A DNA stretch of 64,000 bases from CAZPBN01 sp964584935 (lineage in GTDB: Bacteria; Acidobacteriota; Aminicenantia; Aminicenantales; Aminicenantaceae). Below, in pieces: positions 42,701 through 53,444 of the stretch. The stretch is from positions 1 through 64,000 of the forward strand of contig CAZPBN010000012.1 in assembly GCA_964584935.1 (NCBI GenBank), given 5' to 3'. Every line of letters begins with the position of its first letter. Positions within the stretch are counted from its first letter, which is position 1. The notes under the pieces were generated by a model, which saw only the letters and a program-made list of their open reading frames with translations, was not told the DNA's origin and did not search any database. A program made the translations under genes and the position numbers.

Positions 42701-43441
42701 CTACATATACATTCCGCCATTGATATTTAAAACCTGGCCAGTGATATATGCAGCATCATCCGAGAGTAGAAATTTGACAGATTTGGCAACTTCTTCAACA
42801 GTCCCAAACCTCTTCATAGGAATTAAATTCAGAAACATATCTTTGACATGATCAGAAAGTTTTTCTGTCATTTCTGTGGATATGTAGCCGGGAGCTATCG
42901 CATTAACTGTTATATTACGAGTGGAAGCTTCTCTGGCTAATGATTTGGTAAGACCCAAAACCCCGGCTTTAGATGCCGAATAATTTGACTGTCCAACATT
43001 ACCCATTAATCCAACAACTGAAGATATATTAACAATACGTCCATAACGATTGCCCATCATATTCCTGATAACCGCTTTTGAACAATTAAACACTCCCTTC
43101 AAATTCACAGAAATAACAGCATCCCACTCTTCCTCTTTCATTCTCATAAACAAATTATCTCTGGTGATTCCCGCGTTATTTACCAGATGATCTATCTTCT
43201 GATGATGATTCAATACTTTATTCACCACATCAGTAACCTGATCCATACTGGTGACATCCGCCGAATAAGAAAAAGCTTTCCCGTTCCTGTTTTTGATCGT
43301 CTCCGCTACTTTTAAAAGTGCCTCCTCCTGAATATCTATCAGGATAACATCAGCCCCTTCTTCCGCAAGTTCCGTTGCAATCTCCTTGCCGATTCCCTGA
43401 GAGGCTCCAGTGACAATGGAAACTTTGCCAGTAAAACTCAT
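42701..43441 (-). CDS. fabG: 3-oxoacyl-ACP reductase (FabG)
   Basis: A 246-residue short-chain dehydrogenase for the first reduction in fatty-acid elongation. TGASQGIGKEIA is the NADP-binding glycine motif, NNAG is present, and the catalytic YxxxK is in SNYSASKAGVLG. The C-terminal ITGQVLNINGGMYM is typical of FabG. Four bases separate it from plsX. Confidence 0.96.
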   Translation of the reverse strand: MSFTGKVSIVTGASQGIGKEIATELAEEGADVILIDIQEEALLKVAETIKNRNGKAFSYSADVTSMDQVTDVVNKVLNHHQKIDHLVNNAGITRDNLFMRMKEEEWDAVISVNLKGVFNCSKAVIRNMMGNRYGRIVNISSVVGLMGNVGQSNYSASKAGVLGLTKSLAREASTRNITVNAIAPGYISTEMTEKLSDHVKDMFLNLIPMKRFGTVEEVAKSVKFLLSDDAAYITGQVLNINGGMYM

Positions 43442-43445
43442 TTTA

Positions 43446-44459
<1,014 letters not shown>

Positions 44460-44474
44460 CCATGTTCTCTCTTA

Positions 44475-44657
44475 TTAATCTTCACTTCCTTCAATAACCT
44501 TCCTCTCCCGGTAATATCCGCATTCAGGGCAAACCCTGTGAGGCAATTTGGGGGATCCGCAATTAGGACAAAGGCTTAATGAAGGTATTGAAAGAGCATC
44601 ATGTGCTCTTTTTTTCATTTTCCTTGCATGAGAATGTCGTCTTTTTGGATTAGCCAT
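44475..44657 (-). CDS. rpmF: Ribosomal protein bL32
   Basis: A 60-residue basic protein beginning MANPKRRHSHARKMKKRAHD. The Cys4 zinc motif is CPNCG and CPECGYY, so this is the zinc-binding form. It follows yceD by six bases. Confidence 0.95.
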   Translation of the reverse strand: MANPKRRHSHARKMKKRAHDALSIPSLSLCPNCGSPKLPHRVCPECGYYRERKVIEGSED

Positions 44658-44663
44658 TTATTA

Positions 44664-45182
44664 TCATCTCTTTATAAAATAATCCAGCCCTTTCAGCCTG
44701 GAATCAGATTTATCCCTTAAACATTTACACTCACCATTCTTTATAAGTTTTCCACATACAGGACAAATTCCCTGGCAATCTTTTGAACACAATGGCTTTA
44801 AAGGAAATGTCAAATTTAACTGTTCAAGGACTATATCTCTAATACTGATCTCATAATTGTAATAAAAAAAGGTATTGATATCATTGCTATCTAATTCTAA
44901 TTGCTCATCTATCACTTCAAAATCTTCAGGAAGATAAACTAAATCAAAAAAAGAGTCAATAGGAAATTCAAAGGGGACCAGACACCGGCTACAGACAAAA
45001 CTAATAAGCGTTTTTACAGAACCTTTTATATAGACTCGCTCCCCCTCTTTTTTTATTTCGAGGTCAGCATGAACCGGTTCAAGAAAGACAGCATTTTCTT
45101 CCACTAGTTCAGAAGTAAGGAATTCAAAGTTCTTACACACTCGGCGTCCTTTTTCTGATAATTTTCCTACATCTATAATCAT
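44664..45182 (-). CDS. yceD: YceD/DUF177 protein
   Basis: A 172-residue DUF177 protein, linked to 23S rRNA and L32 accumulation in plants and bacteria. It has CSRCLVPF and a C-terminal Cys set (CSKDCQGICPVCG...CKC), extended compared with the E. coli form. It is the first gene of the fatty-acid operon. Confidence 0.9.
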   Translation of the reverse strand: MIIDVGKLSEKGRRVCKNFEFLTSELVEENAVFLEPVHADLEIKKEGERVYIKGSVKTLISFVCSRCLVPFEFPIDSFFDLVYLPEDFEVIDEQLELDSNDINTFFYYNYEISIRDIVLEQLNLTFPLKPLCSKDCQGICPVCGKLIKNGECKCLRDKSDSRLKGLDYFIKR

Positions 45183-45397
45183 TATTCCTCCAAAATTGTC
45201 ATATAATTATAACATCTTACTTCCCTTTGTCAATAACATCAAATCTCTGAATTTCCCCTAAAAAATGCACTGTTTTTCGCTCAAATTAAAGTTATTTCAT
45301 TCTTTAGCGGATTTTAAATACCAAAAACCGATTATAACTAGGCTGTCTTTCTTTCAATTTTACTCTTTACCATGTATAATATTTTGGTAGAGAGAAA

Positions 45398-45670
45398 TTG
45401 TCTAAAACACATGGATTTAACTCAGAAATCAAACACAAGGGGAAACTCTATCATGTCCAGACTCAAGACAAGGGGCCTTCCGCCCAATACATCGAATCCA
45501 TCATATACAGATCGGGAAAATTTCTTTCTATGAGAAAATCATATTATACTGACTTTATGAACAATCCTGATTTAAAAACTCATATAAATAGAATGATCAG
45601 AGACCAACACTCAAAAATACTGGAGAATATTTCTCAGGGCAAAATCGATTCCTCTAACTCCCCAGATTAA
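45398..45670 (+). CDS. Conserved-looking small protein of unknown function
   Basis: A 90-residue protein from TTG 45398. The sequence is evenly coding (HGFNSEIKHKGKLYHVQTQD, YYTDFMNNPDLKTHINRMIRDQHSKIL). I recall similar THGFN-HKGK-YHVQTxD proteins in other anaerobes but know no function. It lies 68 bases before polA on the same strand. Confidence 0.6.
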   Translation: MSKTHGFNSEIKHKGKLYHVQTQDKGPSAQYIESIIYRSGKFLSMRKSYYTDFMNNPDLKTHINRMIRDQHSKILENISQGKIDSSNSPD

Positions 45671-45738
45671 ACAATAAACATGCAAAGCACAGTAAAACAG
45701 CTGACATGTTTGCTGTCAATTTTTAAAATTCTTTTTGA

Positions 45739-48414
45739 ATGAAAAAAAAACAGCTTTTTCTCATCGATTGCTCTTCTTTATTTTACCGCTCTTTTTATGC
45801 TATTAAGCACCTTTCCAATTCCCAGGGATTTCCCACTAATGCCATTTTTGGCTTTATCAATATGTTAAGAAAAATAAAAAAAAATGAACATCCGGATTAT
45901 ATGGGGCTTATCTTTGACGCCAAAGGCCCAACCGTTCGTCATAAAGAATTCAAAGACTATAAAGCTCAAAGAAAACCCATGCCTGAGGATTTGGTTGTTC
46001 AGGTCCCTGTTATTAAAAAAATAGCAAAGGCTATGAATCTTGCTTCCTTTGAATTCCAGGAATATGAGGCAGATGATGTGTTGGGAAGCCTTGCCAATAA
46101 AATTCAGGAAAAAGATCTCCATGTGGTGGTCGTCACCACGGATAAAGACCTTCTCCAGCTTGTCAATAAGACAACATCTATCTATCATCCTGTCAAGGAG
46201 GTCTATCTGGATGGAGACAAAGTCAAAGAAAACTTTGGCGTCCCCCCTTCCAAGGTTGTGGATGTGCTTGCTCTTTGGGGAGATGCTTCTGATAACATTC
46301 CTGGAGTTCCGGGCATAGGAGAAAAAACATCCAAATCACTCATACAAGAATTTGGTTCCGTAAATAATCTCATCAATAACTTGCACAAGGTTAAAAACCT
46401 CCGTATCAAAGAAAAAATCGAACAGTCGCTTGACCAACTGAAACAGAGTTATCGACTGGTCGAAATAAGAAAAGACGTTGATATCCATTTCTCTCTTGAA
46501 GACTTCATGTTAGCTGAGCCTAACCTGAACGAATTAATCCCTCTTTTGCAGGAACTAGAATTTTCTTCACTTCTTTCAGAATACACCTCGCAACAGGAAG
46601 AAGACAAACAAGACTATAAGACCATTCTGAATGAAGACGAGCTCAAAAAACTCATTGCCCGTATAAAAAAGGAAAAGCATGTCTCTATAGACACAGAAAC
46701 AGACAGCCCTTTTCCCACCCAGGCGCATTTAGTGGGAATCTCTTTTTCAACAAGCCCTCACCATGCCCACTATCTCCCTCTTTGCCATGATTACCCGGGA
46801 GCTCCCCAACAGATTCCCAAGAAAAAAGCACTGGATCTCCTTAAAGAAATCCTCTCTGATCCTAAAATTAAAAAAACAGGCCACAATATCAAATATGATG
46901 ACATCGTGTTAAAGCGGGAGGGACAGGAAATTCAGGGAATTGATTCCGATACGATGCTCCTTTCCTATCTCCTTGAACCAACCTGGGGACAACATAACCT
47001 GGACAAACTTGCCTCCATATATCTCCATAGAAAGACCATTGCTTATGAAGATGTCACGGGAAAAGGAAAGAACCAAATCACAATCAATGCTGTGGATATA
47101 GAGAAAGTCACCCCCTACGCCTGTCAGGATGCAGATTTTGCCTATCAATTGAGTTCTCTTCTAAAGCCGAAAGTGCACAAAGCAGGGCTTGAACCGCTTT
47201 ACCGCGATATCGAACGGCCTTTAATAAAAGTCCTGGCATCTATGGAAATGGCTGGGGTGAAAATCGATAAAGACGTTCTAAAAAACATTTCTTTTGAATT
47301 AAAAGTGGAGCTCCAGCATCTCAAAAAAAAAATCTACCAGCACAGCGGAGTGGAATTCAACCTCAATTCCCCTCAGCAGTTAGGAGAAGTTCTGTTCAAC
47401 AAATTGAAACTCCCAGCAACAAAAAAAACAAAGAAAACAAGACAATTTTCAACCGGCATGGATATTCTCAATGAACTTGCTCTTAGTTATCCTATAGCCA
47501 AATATATACTAGAATACAGAAAGCTCGGAAAATTAAAATCAACCTATGCAGATTCTCTTCCCAAGTTAATCAATCCGGAAACAAACAGGATCCACACCTC
47601 TTACAACCAAACCGTCACCGCCACGGGCAGGCTTTCCAGCAGCGATCCGAATCTTCAAAACATTCCTGTCAGAGGAAAACTGGGAGTGAGATTCAGGCAG
47701 GCCTTTATTCCTGAAAAAGGATGCTTCCTTCTTTCTGCTGATTATTCTCAGATAGAGTTGAGAGTACTTGCCCATCTTTCCAATGATCCTGCCCTCATCA
47801 AGACTTTTCTTGATGACCAAGATGTCCATAAGGAAACAGCCCAGAGAATCTTTGGAGACACTTTATTCCTCTCTGAAGAGGAACAAAGACGGAGAGCTAA
47901 AATCATCAACTTCAGTGTTATTTACGGAGCTTCTGCTTTTTCACTGGCAAGAGAGTTAGGCGTCTCCAATTCCGAGGCTCAAAAATTCATTGATCTTTAC
48001 TATGAAAAATACCCCCGGGTTAAAGAATATCTTGAAGGAAAAGTCAAGGAAGCCCAAGAGAAAGGATTTTCTGAGACCCTTTTTGGAAGGAGACGACAAG
48101 TCCCTGAGCTCATACACAATAACAAACAAACCCATCAAGCAGGTAGGAGAATTGCCCTTAATGCTCCCATTCAAGGCACAGCCGCTGACCTCATTAAAAA
48201 AGCGATGATCGATATCTGGGAGCACAACAGCCAGAAAAAACTTCAATCCAAAATGATCCTTCAAGTGCATGATGAACTTGTGTTTGAAGTCCCGGATAAC
48301 GAGTTAGATCAACTGGAAGCCATTGTAAAGGAAGGAATGGAGAATGTTTTCCCCTTAAAAGTCCCTCTGAAAGTCAATATGAACTTTGGAATCAATTGGG
48401 CTGAAACCAAATAA
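45739..48414 (+). CDS. polA: DNA polymerase I
   Basis: An 891-residue enzyme for repair and primer removal. The 5'-3' exonuclease covers about 1-290 (LIDCSSLFYRSFYA, TDKDLLQL, GDASDNIPGVPGIGEKT). The 3'-5' proofreading domain (about 300-480) retains SIDTETDSPFP and NIKYDD, so it is likely active. The polymerase has SADYSQIELR, INFSVIYGASAF and LQVHDELVFEVP. Full length and intact. Confidence 0.96.
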   Translation: MKKKQLFLIDCSSLFYRSFYAIKHLSNSQGFPTNAIFGFINMLRKIKKNEHPDYMGLIFDAKGPTVRHKEFKDYKAQRKPMPEDLVVQVPVIKKIAKAMNLASFEFQEYEADDVLGSLANKIQEKDLHVVVVTTDKDLLQLVNKTTSIYHPVKEVYLDGDKVKENFGVPPSKVVDVLALWGDASDNIPGVPGIGEKTSKSLIQEFGSVNNLINNLHKVKNLRIKEKIEQSLDQLKQSYRLVEIRKDVDIHFSLEDFMLAEPNLNELIPLLQELEFSSLLSEYTSQQEEDKQDYKTILNEDELKKLIARIKKEKHVSIDTETDSPFPTQAHLVGISFSTSPHHAHYLPLCHDYPGAPQQIPKKKALDLLKEILSDPKIKKTGHNIKYDDIVLKREGQEIQGIDSDTMLLSYLLEPTWGQHNLDKLASIYLHRKTIAYEDVTGKGKNQITINAVDIEKVTPYACQDADFAYQLSSLLKPKVHKAGLEPLYRDIERPLIKVLASMEMAGVKIDKDVLKNISFELKVELQHLKKKIYQHSGVEFNLNSPQQLGEVLFNKLKLPATKKTKKTRQFSTGMDILNELALSYPIAKYILEYRKLGKLKSTYADSLPKLINPETNRIHTSYNQTVTATGRLSSSDPNLQNIPVRGKLGVRFRQAFIPEKGCFLLSADYSQIELRVLAHLSNDPALIKTFLDDQDVHKETAQRIFGDTLFLSEEEQRRRAKIINFSVIYGASAFSLARELGVSNSEAQKFIDLYYEKYPRVKEYLEGKVKEAQEKGFSETLFGRRRQVPELIHNNKQTHQAGRRIALNAPIQGTAADLIKKAMIDIWEHNSQKKLQSKMILQVHDELVFEVPDNELDQLEAIVKEGMENVFPLKVPLKVNMNFGINWAETK

Positions 48415-48662
48415 GTGGGAACAAAGTCTCAGGTGATAAATTGTTTATTTTCACCTCTTCCTCACACTTTCTAGATTATCACCAACGATGCTGTAGGAAA
48501 CAAACACCTTCTGTCAATGCGCATAAGAATTATTCCAGCTCCCTGATTGAATATGAAGAAAAGCTGCAATTGTGCTATAATAATGGGATTCCGAATATAA
48601 ACTGTCCGTCAGGAGAGGCGGGCAGCCTATTTCATCGAACGGAAGGATTTTAGGATAGTCTA

Positions 48663-48803
48663 ATGAAAACCGAAGACAAATACAAACGCAAATCATTCTG
48701 GAAAAAGAAGAAGGACAACGAAGCACCTTCGCCCTCCAGGAGAGGCAAGGGCAGCAAAAAAAAATACAAGCCCAAGCTAAATATTCCCTCAAAAAAAAAT
48801 TGA
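48663..48803 (+). CDS. Putative 46-residue lysine-rich protein
   Basis: In the 615-base gap after polA, an ATG frame with AGGA eight bases before it encodes a very basic peptide (KRKSFWKKKKDNEAPSPSRR, later KGSKKKYKPKLNIPSKKN). Composition recalls small nucleic-acid-binding tails. There is no homology support; the remainder of the gap shows nothing beyond a short hairpin near 48602-48625. Confidence 0.35.
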   Translation: MKTEDKYKRKSFWKKKKDNEAPSPSRRGKGSKKKYKPKLNIPSKKN

Positions 48804-49029
48804 GAGGGTCAAATCTTTCTAAAAGACAAAACAGTCATTATCTTAGCCATGAAACTGTCATTAATAGAGCTCTGACTCCTTCTCTTTTCTTCAAATTATA
48901 ATGAAATTAAATAAAATTGAATGTGTTTTTTATAATCCAAACAAAGGTATAATAATATATATCAGGAAAGAAAGAAAAAAATGGATATCCACATCATAAA
49001 AGCGGGTATCAGCATCTGGATTGAATTAT

Positions 49030-50712
49030 TTATCGAACACAGGCTTTTTCCTTTAGCTCGGCAATCTTTCTAGAAATCAGTCTTTTTATTTCCTTTGCCT
49101 CGATAAATCCGATCACTCTATCATCATCAGACACAACCGGCATACATTCCAGACGGTTTTTCTCTAAAGAATCTTTCACCTCTGTCATAGGGCTATTTGG
49201 TTTTGCCACTTCGATAACAGGGTCCATCAAATCGTATGCCAATAAAAACTCATTCAGTCCTGTCAACATAAAGGTGTTTTTAATGTTATCAACAGATATG
49301 ATTCCCTTTATCTGTTTTTCTTCATTAACCACCGGGAAAGACAAATTAGGATTGTTACAGAACATTTCCAGAATCTTTGATAAGGACATATGTTGATACA
49401 CAAGAGGAGGATTTTTTTCCATAATATCTTCTGCCTTACTCCTTCGAATCAAATCTTCCTCTGTGATGTTCAATCCGGCTTCCCCTGCTTTGGTGACTGC
49501 CATCTTAACAAAGTAAGGCCCTGCCATTTCAAGAATGAACACTGTGGATACAATGATGATAACCACAGCATTGCTGATCATCCCCTGAAAATTGTGGCTC
49601 ACCAGAATGGACAACCCAATAGCCACGCCTGCCTGGCTGAAAAGACACAAGGGCAGATACTTTTGAACGGTTTTTGAAGCATTGGAAAGGCGCGCTCCGA
49701 AATTGGCGCCGGATATTTTCCCTGCAGTCCTTCCAATCAAATAGGCAGTTCCCAGCAAAATCATGGAAAGGCTCATATAACTCAAATTGAGCTTCGCCCC
49801 AACAAGCACAAAAAAAAGCACATATATGGGCGGAGTGAAGCCTCCGATCAATTTGAACATATCTTTGCTCTTTCGAGGGCAGGAATTAACCACGGTCACT
49901 CCTAATGCCATGGCTGCTAACAAAATGTCCACATTGATCAATAACGAAACCCCCAAAACAAGCATGACTGTTCCAATTGAAAAGGCAAGGATCCTGTCCT
50001 CCTCGCTGTATTTTCTCAGAAGTTTGCTGAGAATAAGTCCTGATATGACCCCTATCATTATCGATCCTAAGATCTCATACACAGGAAAAAAAATAGAATA
50101 AATGAGCCCGTTGCTCACATTCCCTACCATCGCTCCTGCTATTCCTGAAGCAATGGCAAAAAGCAAAAGAGCCAATCCATCATCCATGGCAACAATTCCC
50201 AGAACGGTGGTGGTTAAAGGCCCTTTGCTTCTGTATTCCCACAGGACACTTGTTGTCGCTGCCGGAGCTGTGGCTGAGGCAATAGCCCCGAGTAGAAGCC
50301 CCAGCGCTAAAGCGATATTTGCCTCCATAAAAAAACTGCCCACAATTCCCACAAGCACAAAAACCAAAACAAAGGCGCTGATTCCTTCACAGAGAAGAAC
50401 AGTTATGATTTGTCTCCCGTACTTTCTAAATGTTTCTTTTTTCAGTTCCCCCCCGATCATAAAACCAATGAGCCCCAGGGCAAAATAATTGAACGGTTGG
50501 AACATTTCGATTGTCTGTTCGCCCACAATTCCAATTCCTGTTTGCCCAATTAAAATTCCCACAGTGATATAGCCCACCACCTGAGGTGTTTTTAATTTTT
50601 GAAACAGCCTGCCGCCAATCGTTCCCCCAAACAAAGCCAGTCCAAGGAGAATCAAAATATTCAGATGAATGTGGGACAATTGGGATATAAGGTCAGATAT
50701 TTGATCGAACAA
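49030..50712 (-). CDS. CPA2-family Na+(K+)/H+ antiporter with CBS domains
   Basis: A 560-residue protein with about 12 transmembrane segments (1-390) of the KefB/NapA type, including ATAPAATTSVL and AMDDGLALLLFA, the latter with the Asp pair of the ion site. Residues about 430-550 form two CBS domains (EDIMEKNPPLVYQHMSLSKI, DLMDPVIEVAKPNSPMTEV), which usually sense adenine nucleotides. CBS domains replace the TrkA-N domain of KefB. It is single and divergent from guaA. Confidence 0.9.
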   Translation of the reverse strand: MFDQISDLISQLSHIHLNILILLGLALFGGTIGGRLFQKLKTPQVVGYITVGILIGQTGIGIVGEQTIEMFQPFNYFALGLIGFMIGGELKKETFRKYGRQIITVLLCEGISAFVLVFVLVGIVGSFFMEANIALALGLLLGAIASATAPAATTSVLWEYRSKGPLTTTVLGIVAMDDGLALLLFAIASGIAGAMVGNVSNGLIYSIFFPVYEILGSIMIGVISGLILSKLLRKYSEEDRILAFSIGTVMLVLGVSLLINVDILLAAMALGVTVVNSCPRKSKDMFKLIGGFTPPIYVLFFVLVGAKLNLSYMSLSMILLGTAYLIGRTAGKISGANFGARLSNASKTVQKYLPLCLFSQAGVAIGLSILVSHNFQGMISNAVVIIIVSTVFILEMAGPYFVKMAVTKAGEAGLNITEEDLIRRSKAEDIMEKNPPLVYQHMSLSKILEMFCNNPNLSFPVVNEEKQIKGIISVDNIKNTFMLTGLNEFLLAYDLMDPVIEVAKPNSPMTEVKDSLEKNRLECMPVVSDDDRVIGFIEAKEIKRLISRKIAELKEKACVR

Positions 50713-51041
50713 TTTTACAGTCCTGGAAATCTTGAATCATGCTTGATATAAGATTTTACAGCTTCAGGCCGGATTTAATCTCAGTTTTAAATTTTATTAC
50801 ATACCATAGATGAAGTCAATTCTGTATTTCTGCTGAATTCTCCCTTTTTTCTTCATAGGAGGATAACGGTAGACAGTCTCAAGTTAAGGAATTCAAAAAC
50901 AAGCCGCATTTCAGGACTCATGCCTCTCCGAGGAATCGTGTCCCCTCGTTTTTCAAACGATTTTCTATCCCAAATAATCCTATTTGCAAATTCATTTGGA
51001 CTGTGTTAAGGCTTATTATTAATGACTAAGGAGGATTGGAT

Positions 51042-52004
51042 ATGATTAAGGAAATCACAGCCAAAGAGCTCAATCCAGAACGTTTCATCAAAGAACAGGT
51101 GGAACAAATAAAGACCGCCGTGGGGGAAGGACAGGCAATCAATGCCTTATCCGGCGGTGTGGATTCATCCACAGTCACTATCCTGGGACATAAGGCTTTG
51201 GGAGATCGTCTCAAAACCGTTTTTGTTGACAACGGTCTCATGCGGGAAGGGGAATCCCAGAGAGTGGTTGATACTTTTAAGAAACTGGGAATTGTTGTGG
51301 ATGTTGTGGACGCCCGCCAGGAATTTTTTGATGCCCTTAAAGGGATAACCGATCCTGAAGAAAAACGGGAAGCCATCACCCAGACCTTTTATAAAAAGGT
51401 CTTTGGGCGGCTGGTGAAAGAAAGCGGAGCTCAGTTTGTGCTTCAAGGAACCATTCTCACTGATGTTGACGAAACCACCGCCGGAATCAAGAGGCAGCAC
51501 AATGTGTTCGAACAGATGGGCATTGATCCGCAGGAAAGCTTTGGTTATCAAATAATAGAACCCCTAATCCAGCTTCGGAAAGACGGTGTCAGAAAAGTAG
51601 GGGAAGCCCTTGGCCTGCCTGAAGAGCTTTTTGACAGGATTCCATTTCCCGGCCCAGCGCTATCAGCAAGGGTGATCGGGGAGGCAAGCCCGAAACGGAT
51701 CGAGACCGTGCGCAAAGCCACAAGAGTGGTGGAACAAATCCTCAAAGACAGCGGGGCTTTCCAATATATGGCTATCCTTCACAATGATCGGGTTACAGGT
51801 ATACGAGAAGGAAAAAGGGATTTTGGTCATCAGATTGAAGTGCGCTGCTGGAACAGCACAGATGCTAGAACAGCCACTCCCTCTCACCTTCCATTTGACA
51901 TCCTTGAAAATCTAGCAGCTAAAATTATCCAGGAGGTGCCCGGTATTGTCAGTGTGACCTACAATATTGCCTCCAAACCTCCCTCAACCCTTGAGGCAGT
52001 TTGA
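51042..52004 (+). CDS. guaAB: GMP synthase, ATP-pyrophosphatase subunit (GuaA C-terminal part)
   Basis: A 320-residue protein corresponding to the ATP-PPase and dimerisation domains only: ALSGGVDSSTV is the PP-loop, FVDNGLMREGE and LQGTILTDVDET follow, and IPFPGPALSARVIGE is a variant of the usual HPFPGPGL. ATG 51042 has AAGGAGG seven bases before. No glutamine amidotransferase domain or neighbouring gene is present. It may use free ammonia or a separate subunit elsewhere. Split GMP synthases are typical of archaea and some anaerobes. The C-terminus ends KPPSTLEAV rather than KPPATIEWE. Confidence 0.85.
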   Translation: MIKEITAKELNPERFIKEQVEQIKTAVGEGQAINALSGGVDSSTVTILGHKALGDRLKTVFVDNGLMREGESQRVVDTFKKLGIVVDVVDARQEFFDALKGITDPEEKREAITQTFYKKVFGRLVKESGAQFVLQGTILTDVDETTAGIKRQHNVFEQMGIDPQESFGYQIIEPLIQLRKDGVRKVGEALGLPEELFDRIPFPGPALSARVIGEASPKRIETVRKATRVVEQILKDSGAFQYMAILHNDRVTGIREGKRDFGHQIEVRCWNSTDARTATPSHLPFDILENLAAKIIQEVPGIVSVTYNIASKPPSTLEAV

Positions 52005-52138
52005 TCTTTAAAGCGAGAGAATAATGGCGGCTTTCTCTTTCCAGGCAAAAATTATTTTTGACTGAATCTGTTTTTCCTTATATGATTGTTTATAAAGAAG
52101 ATAGTGGGTGAAAATGGAGCCCAGTTATCAAAAAATGA

Positions 52139-52909
52139 ATGAAAAGGTTCCTTTCAAACAAAATCATATCCTGTAAAATGCGCATCTGTTTCAGTCAACC
52201 GGCATTTATCCCCTGGTGCGGATTCTTCAGCCGCTTAATGCATTCCGATCAAATGGTTCTTCTTGATGACACTCTGCTTTCAACCGGATTTACCTATGTG
52301 AACCGGAATCGTATCAAGGGCCCTGAAGGGGAGGTTTGGATCTCAGTGCCGGTTAAAAAAAAGGGGAAAGGACGTCAGAAGATCAAAGACCTGGAACTCT
52401 ATCATAAAGATCAATGGGCGAAGGATTTCCTTCTCACTCTCTGGCATTTTTATGTCAAATCCATATACTTCCAGCCTGTCTATAAAAAAATAAAATATTC
52501 TTTGGGCACCCGGGACAGGAGTTTTTTGCATCTGATCCTCAACCTCCTCAAAGTCATAAAAAGCGAATTTTCCATCAGCCCCAACTTCACTCTTCAATCA
52601 GATCTTGGCATTAAAGGGAAAGGAATCGATCTTCTCTTATCCATCACCAAAGAACTGAATGCCTCCCAAGTGATTCTGCCTTATTTTTCCAGAAAAGCCA
52701 TTGACTGGAACCAATTTGCCAGAGAAAACATTGAAGTTTTTTTTCTGCGCTACGCCCCTCCTCAATATCCTCAATTCTGGGGGAAATTCATCCGGAGACT
52801 TTCGGCTCTGGATCTTCTGCTGTGCATGGGAAAGGAAGGGAGAAAAATTTTAGATAGAGGCTCTCATTTTTATGATTCTGAAAAAAACAACTGTGATTAT
52901 AAAATTTAA
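52139..52909 (+). CDS. WbqC-family protein
   Basis: A 256-residue protein. MRICFSQPAFIPWCGFFSRLMHSDQMVLLDD (from ATG 52178) matches the usual N-terminus of WbqC-like proteins, so the true start may be 52178, 13 codons in; neither start has a good ribosome-binding site. NRNRIKGPEGEVWISVPV and the W-FL-TLWHFYV segment fit the family, which takes part in polysaccharide and glycan synthesis with unknown activity. Confidence 0.75.
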   Translation: MKRFLSNKIISCKMRICFSQPAFIPWCGFFSRLMHSDQMVLLDDTLLSTGFTYVNRNRIKGPEGEVWISVPVKKKGKGRQKIKDLELYHKDQWAKDFLLTLWHFYVKSIYFQPVYKKIKYSLGTRDRSFLHLILNLLKVIKSEFSISPNFTLQSDLGIKGKGIDLLLSITKELNASQVILPYFSRKAIDWNQFARENIEVFFLRYAPPQYPQFWGKFIRRLSALDLLLCMGKEGRKILDRGSHFYDSEKNNCDYKI

Positions 52910-52934
52910 ATCTTTCTGAAAGGAGGAAACACAA

Positions 52935-53402
52935 ATGAAACTTTACCTCGTCCGTCACGCTCAGGCTAAATCAAAGCAAGAGGACCCGGAACGCTCCCTG
53001 TCGGAACAAGGACTGTCTGAAATAAACAAAGTGGCTTCTTTTCTTTCCAGTCAATCAATGATCCAGGTCTCACATGTTTTCCACAGCGGAAAAAACAGAG
53101 CCCGCCAGACTGCAGAAGTTCTGTCTGAGCATTTGAATATCACTGACAACATCAAAAAAGACTCCAGCCTTGAACCTCTGGAAAATCCAGGCATGTGGGC
53201 GAATCGTCTTGTTGATGAAAAAGAAAACATCATGCTGGTCGGCCATTTGCCTCACTTGAATAAACTGTGCGCCCTTTTGCTTTCCGGCGATGAAGAACAT
53301 AAAATCGTTGACCTTCCTGGAGCCGGAATTATCTGTCTTCAAAGAGATGATTCAAACTCATGGATAATCCATTGGATGGTGACTCCAGAAATAGTACCTT
53401 AA
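52935..53402 (+). CDS. sixA: Histidine phosphatase SixA-like
   Basis: A 155-residue histidine phosphatase. LVRHAQA near the start holds the catalytic His, with a second conserved His in MLVGHLPHLN. The short length and arrangement fit SixA-type phosphohistidine phosphatases. A GGAGG site lies before the ATG. It follows the WbqC-like gene by 25 bases. Confidence 0.85.
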   Translation: MKLYLVRHAQAKSKQEDPERSLSEQGLSEINKVASFLSSQSMIQVSHVFHSGKNRARQTAEVLSEHLNITDNIKKDSSLEPLENPGMWANRLVDEKENIMLVGHLPHLNKLCALLLSGDEEHKIVDLPGAGIICLQRDDSNSWIIHWMVTPEIVP

Positions 53403-53418
53403 ATAAAATTGTGATTTT

Positions 53419-53444
53419 AAGAAGCCCCAGGTTCAAAGCTTCTT
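53419..53444. terminator. Hairpin between sixA and the GNAT gene
   Basis: AAGAAGC (53419-53425) pairs with GCTTCTT (53438-53444) around a 12-base loop, in the gap between convergent genes, followed by CTTGTAAA. No clean T-run follows, so it is a possible terminator only. The minus-strand stop lies within it. Confidence 0.4.

Noticed and set aside
48441..48653. 70-codon frame after polA
   Set aside because: Mixed composition with no start signal and no coding character; likely chance.
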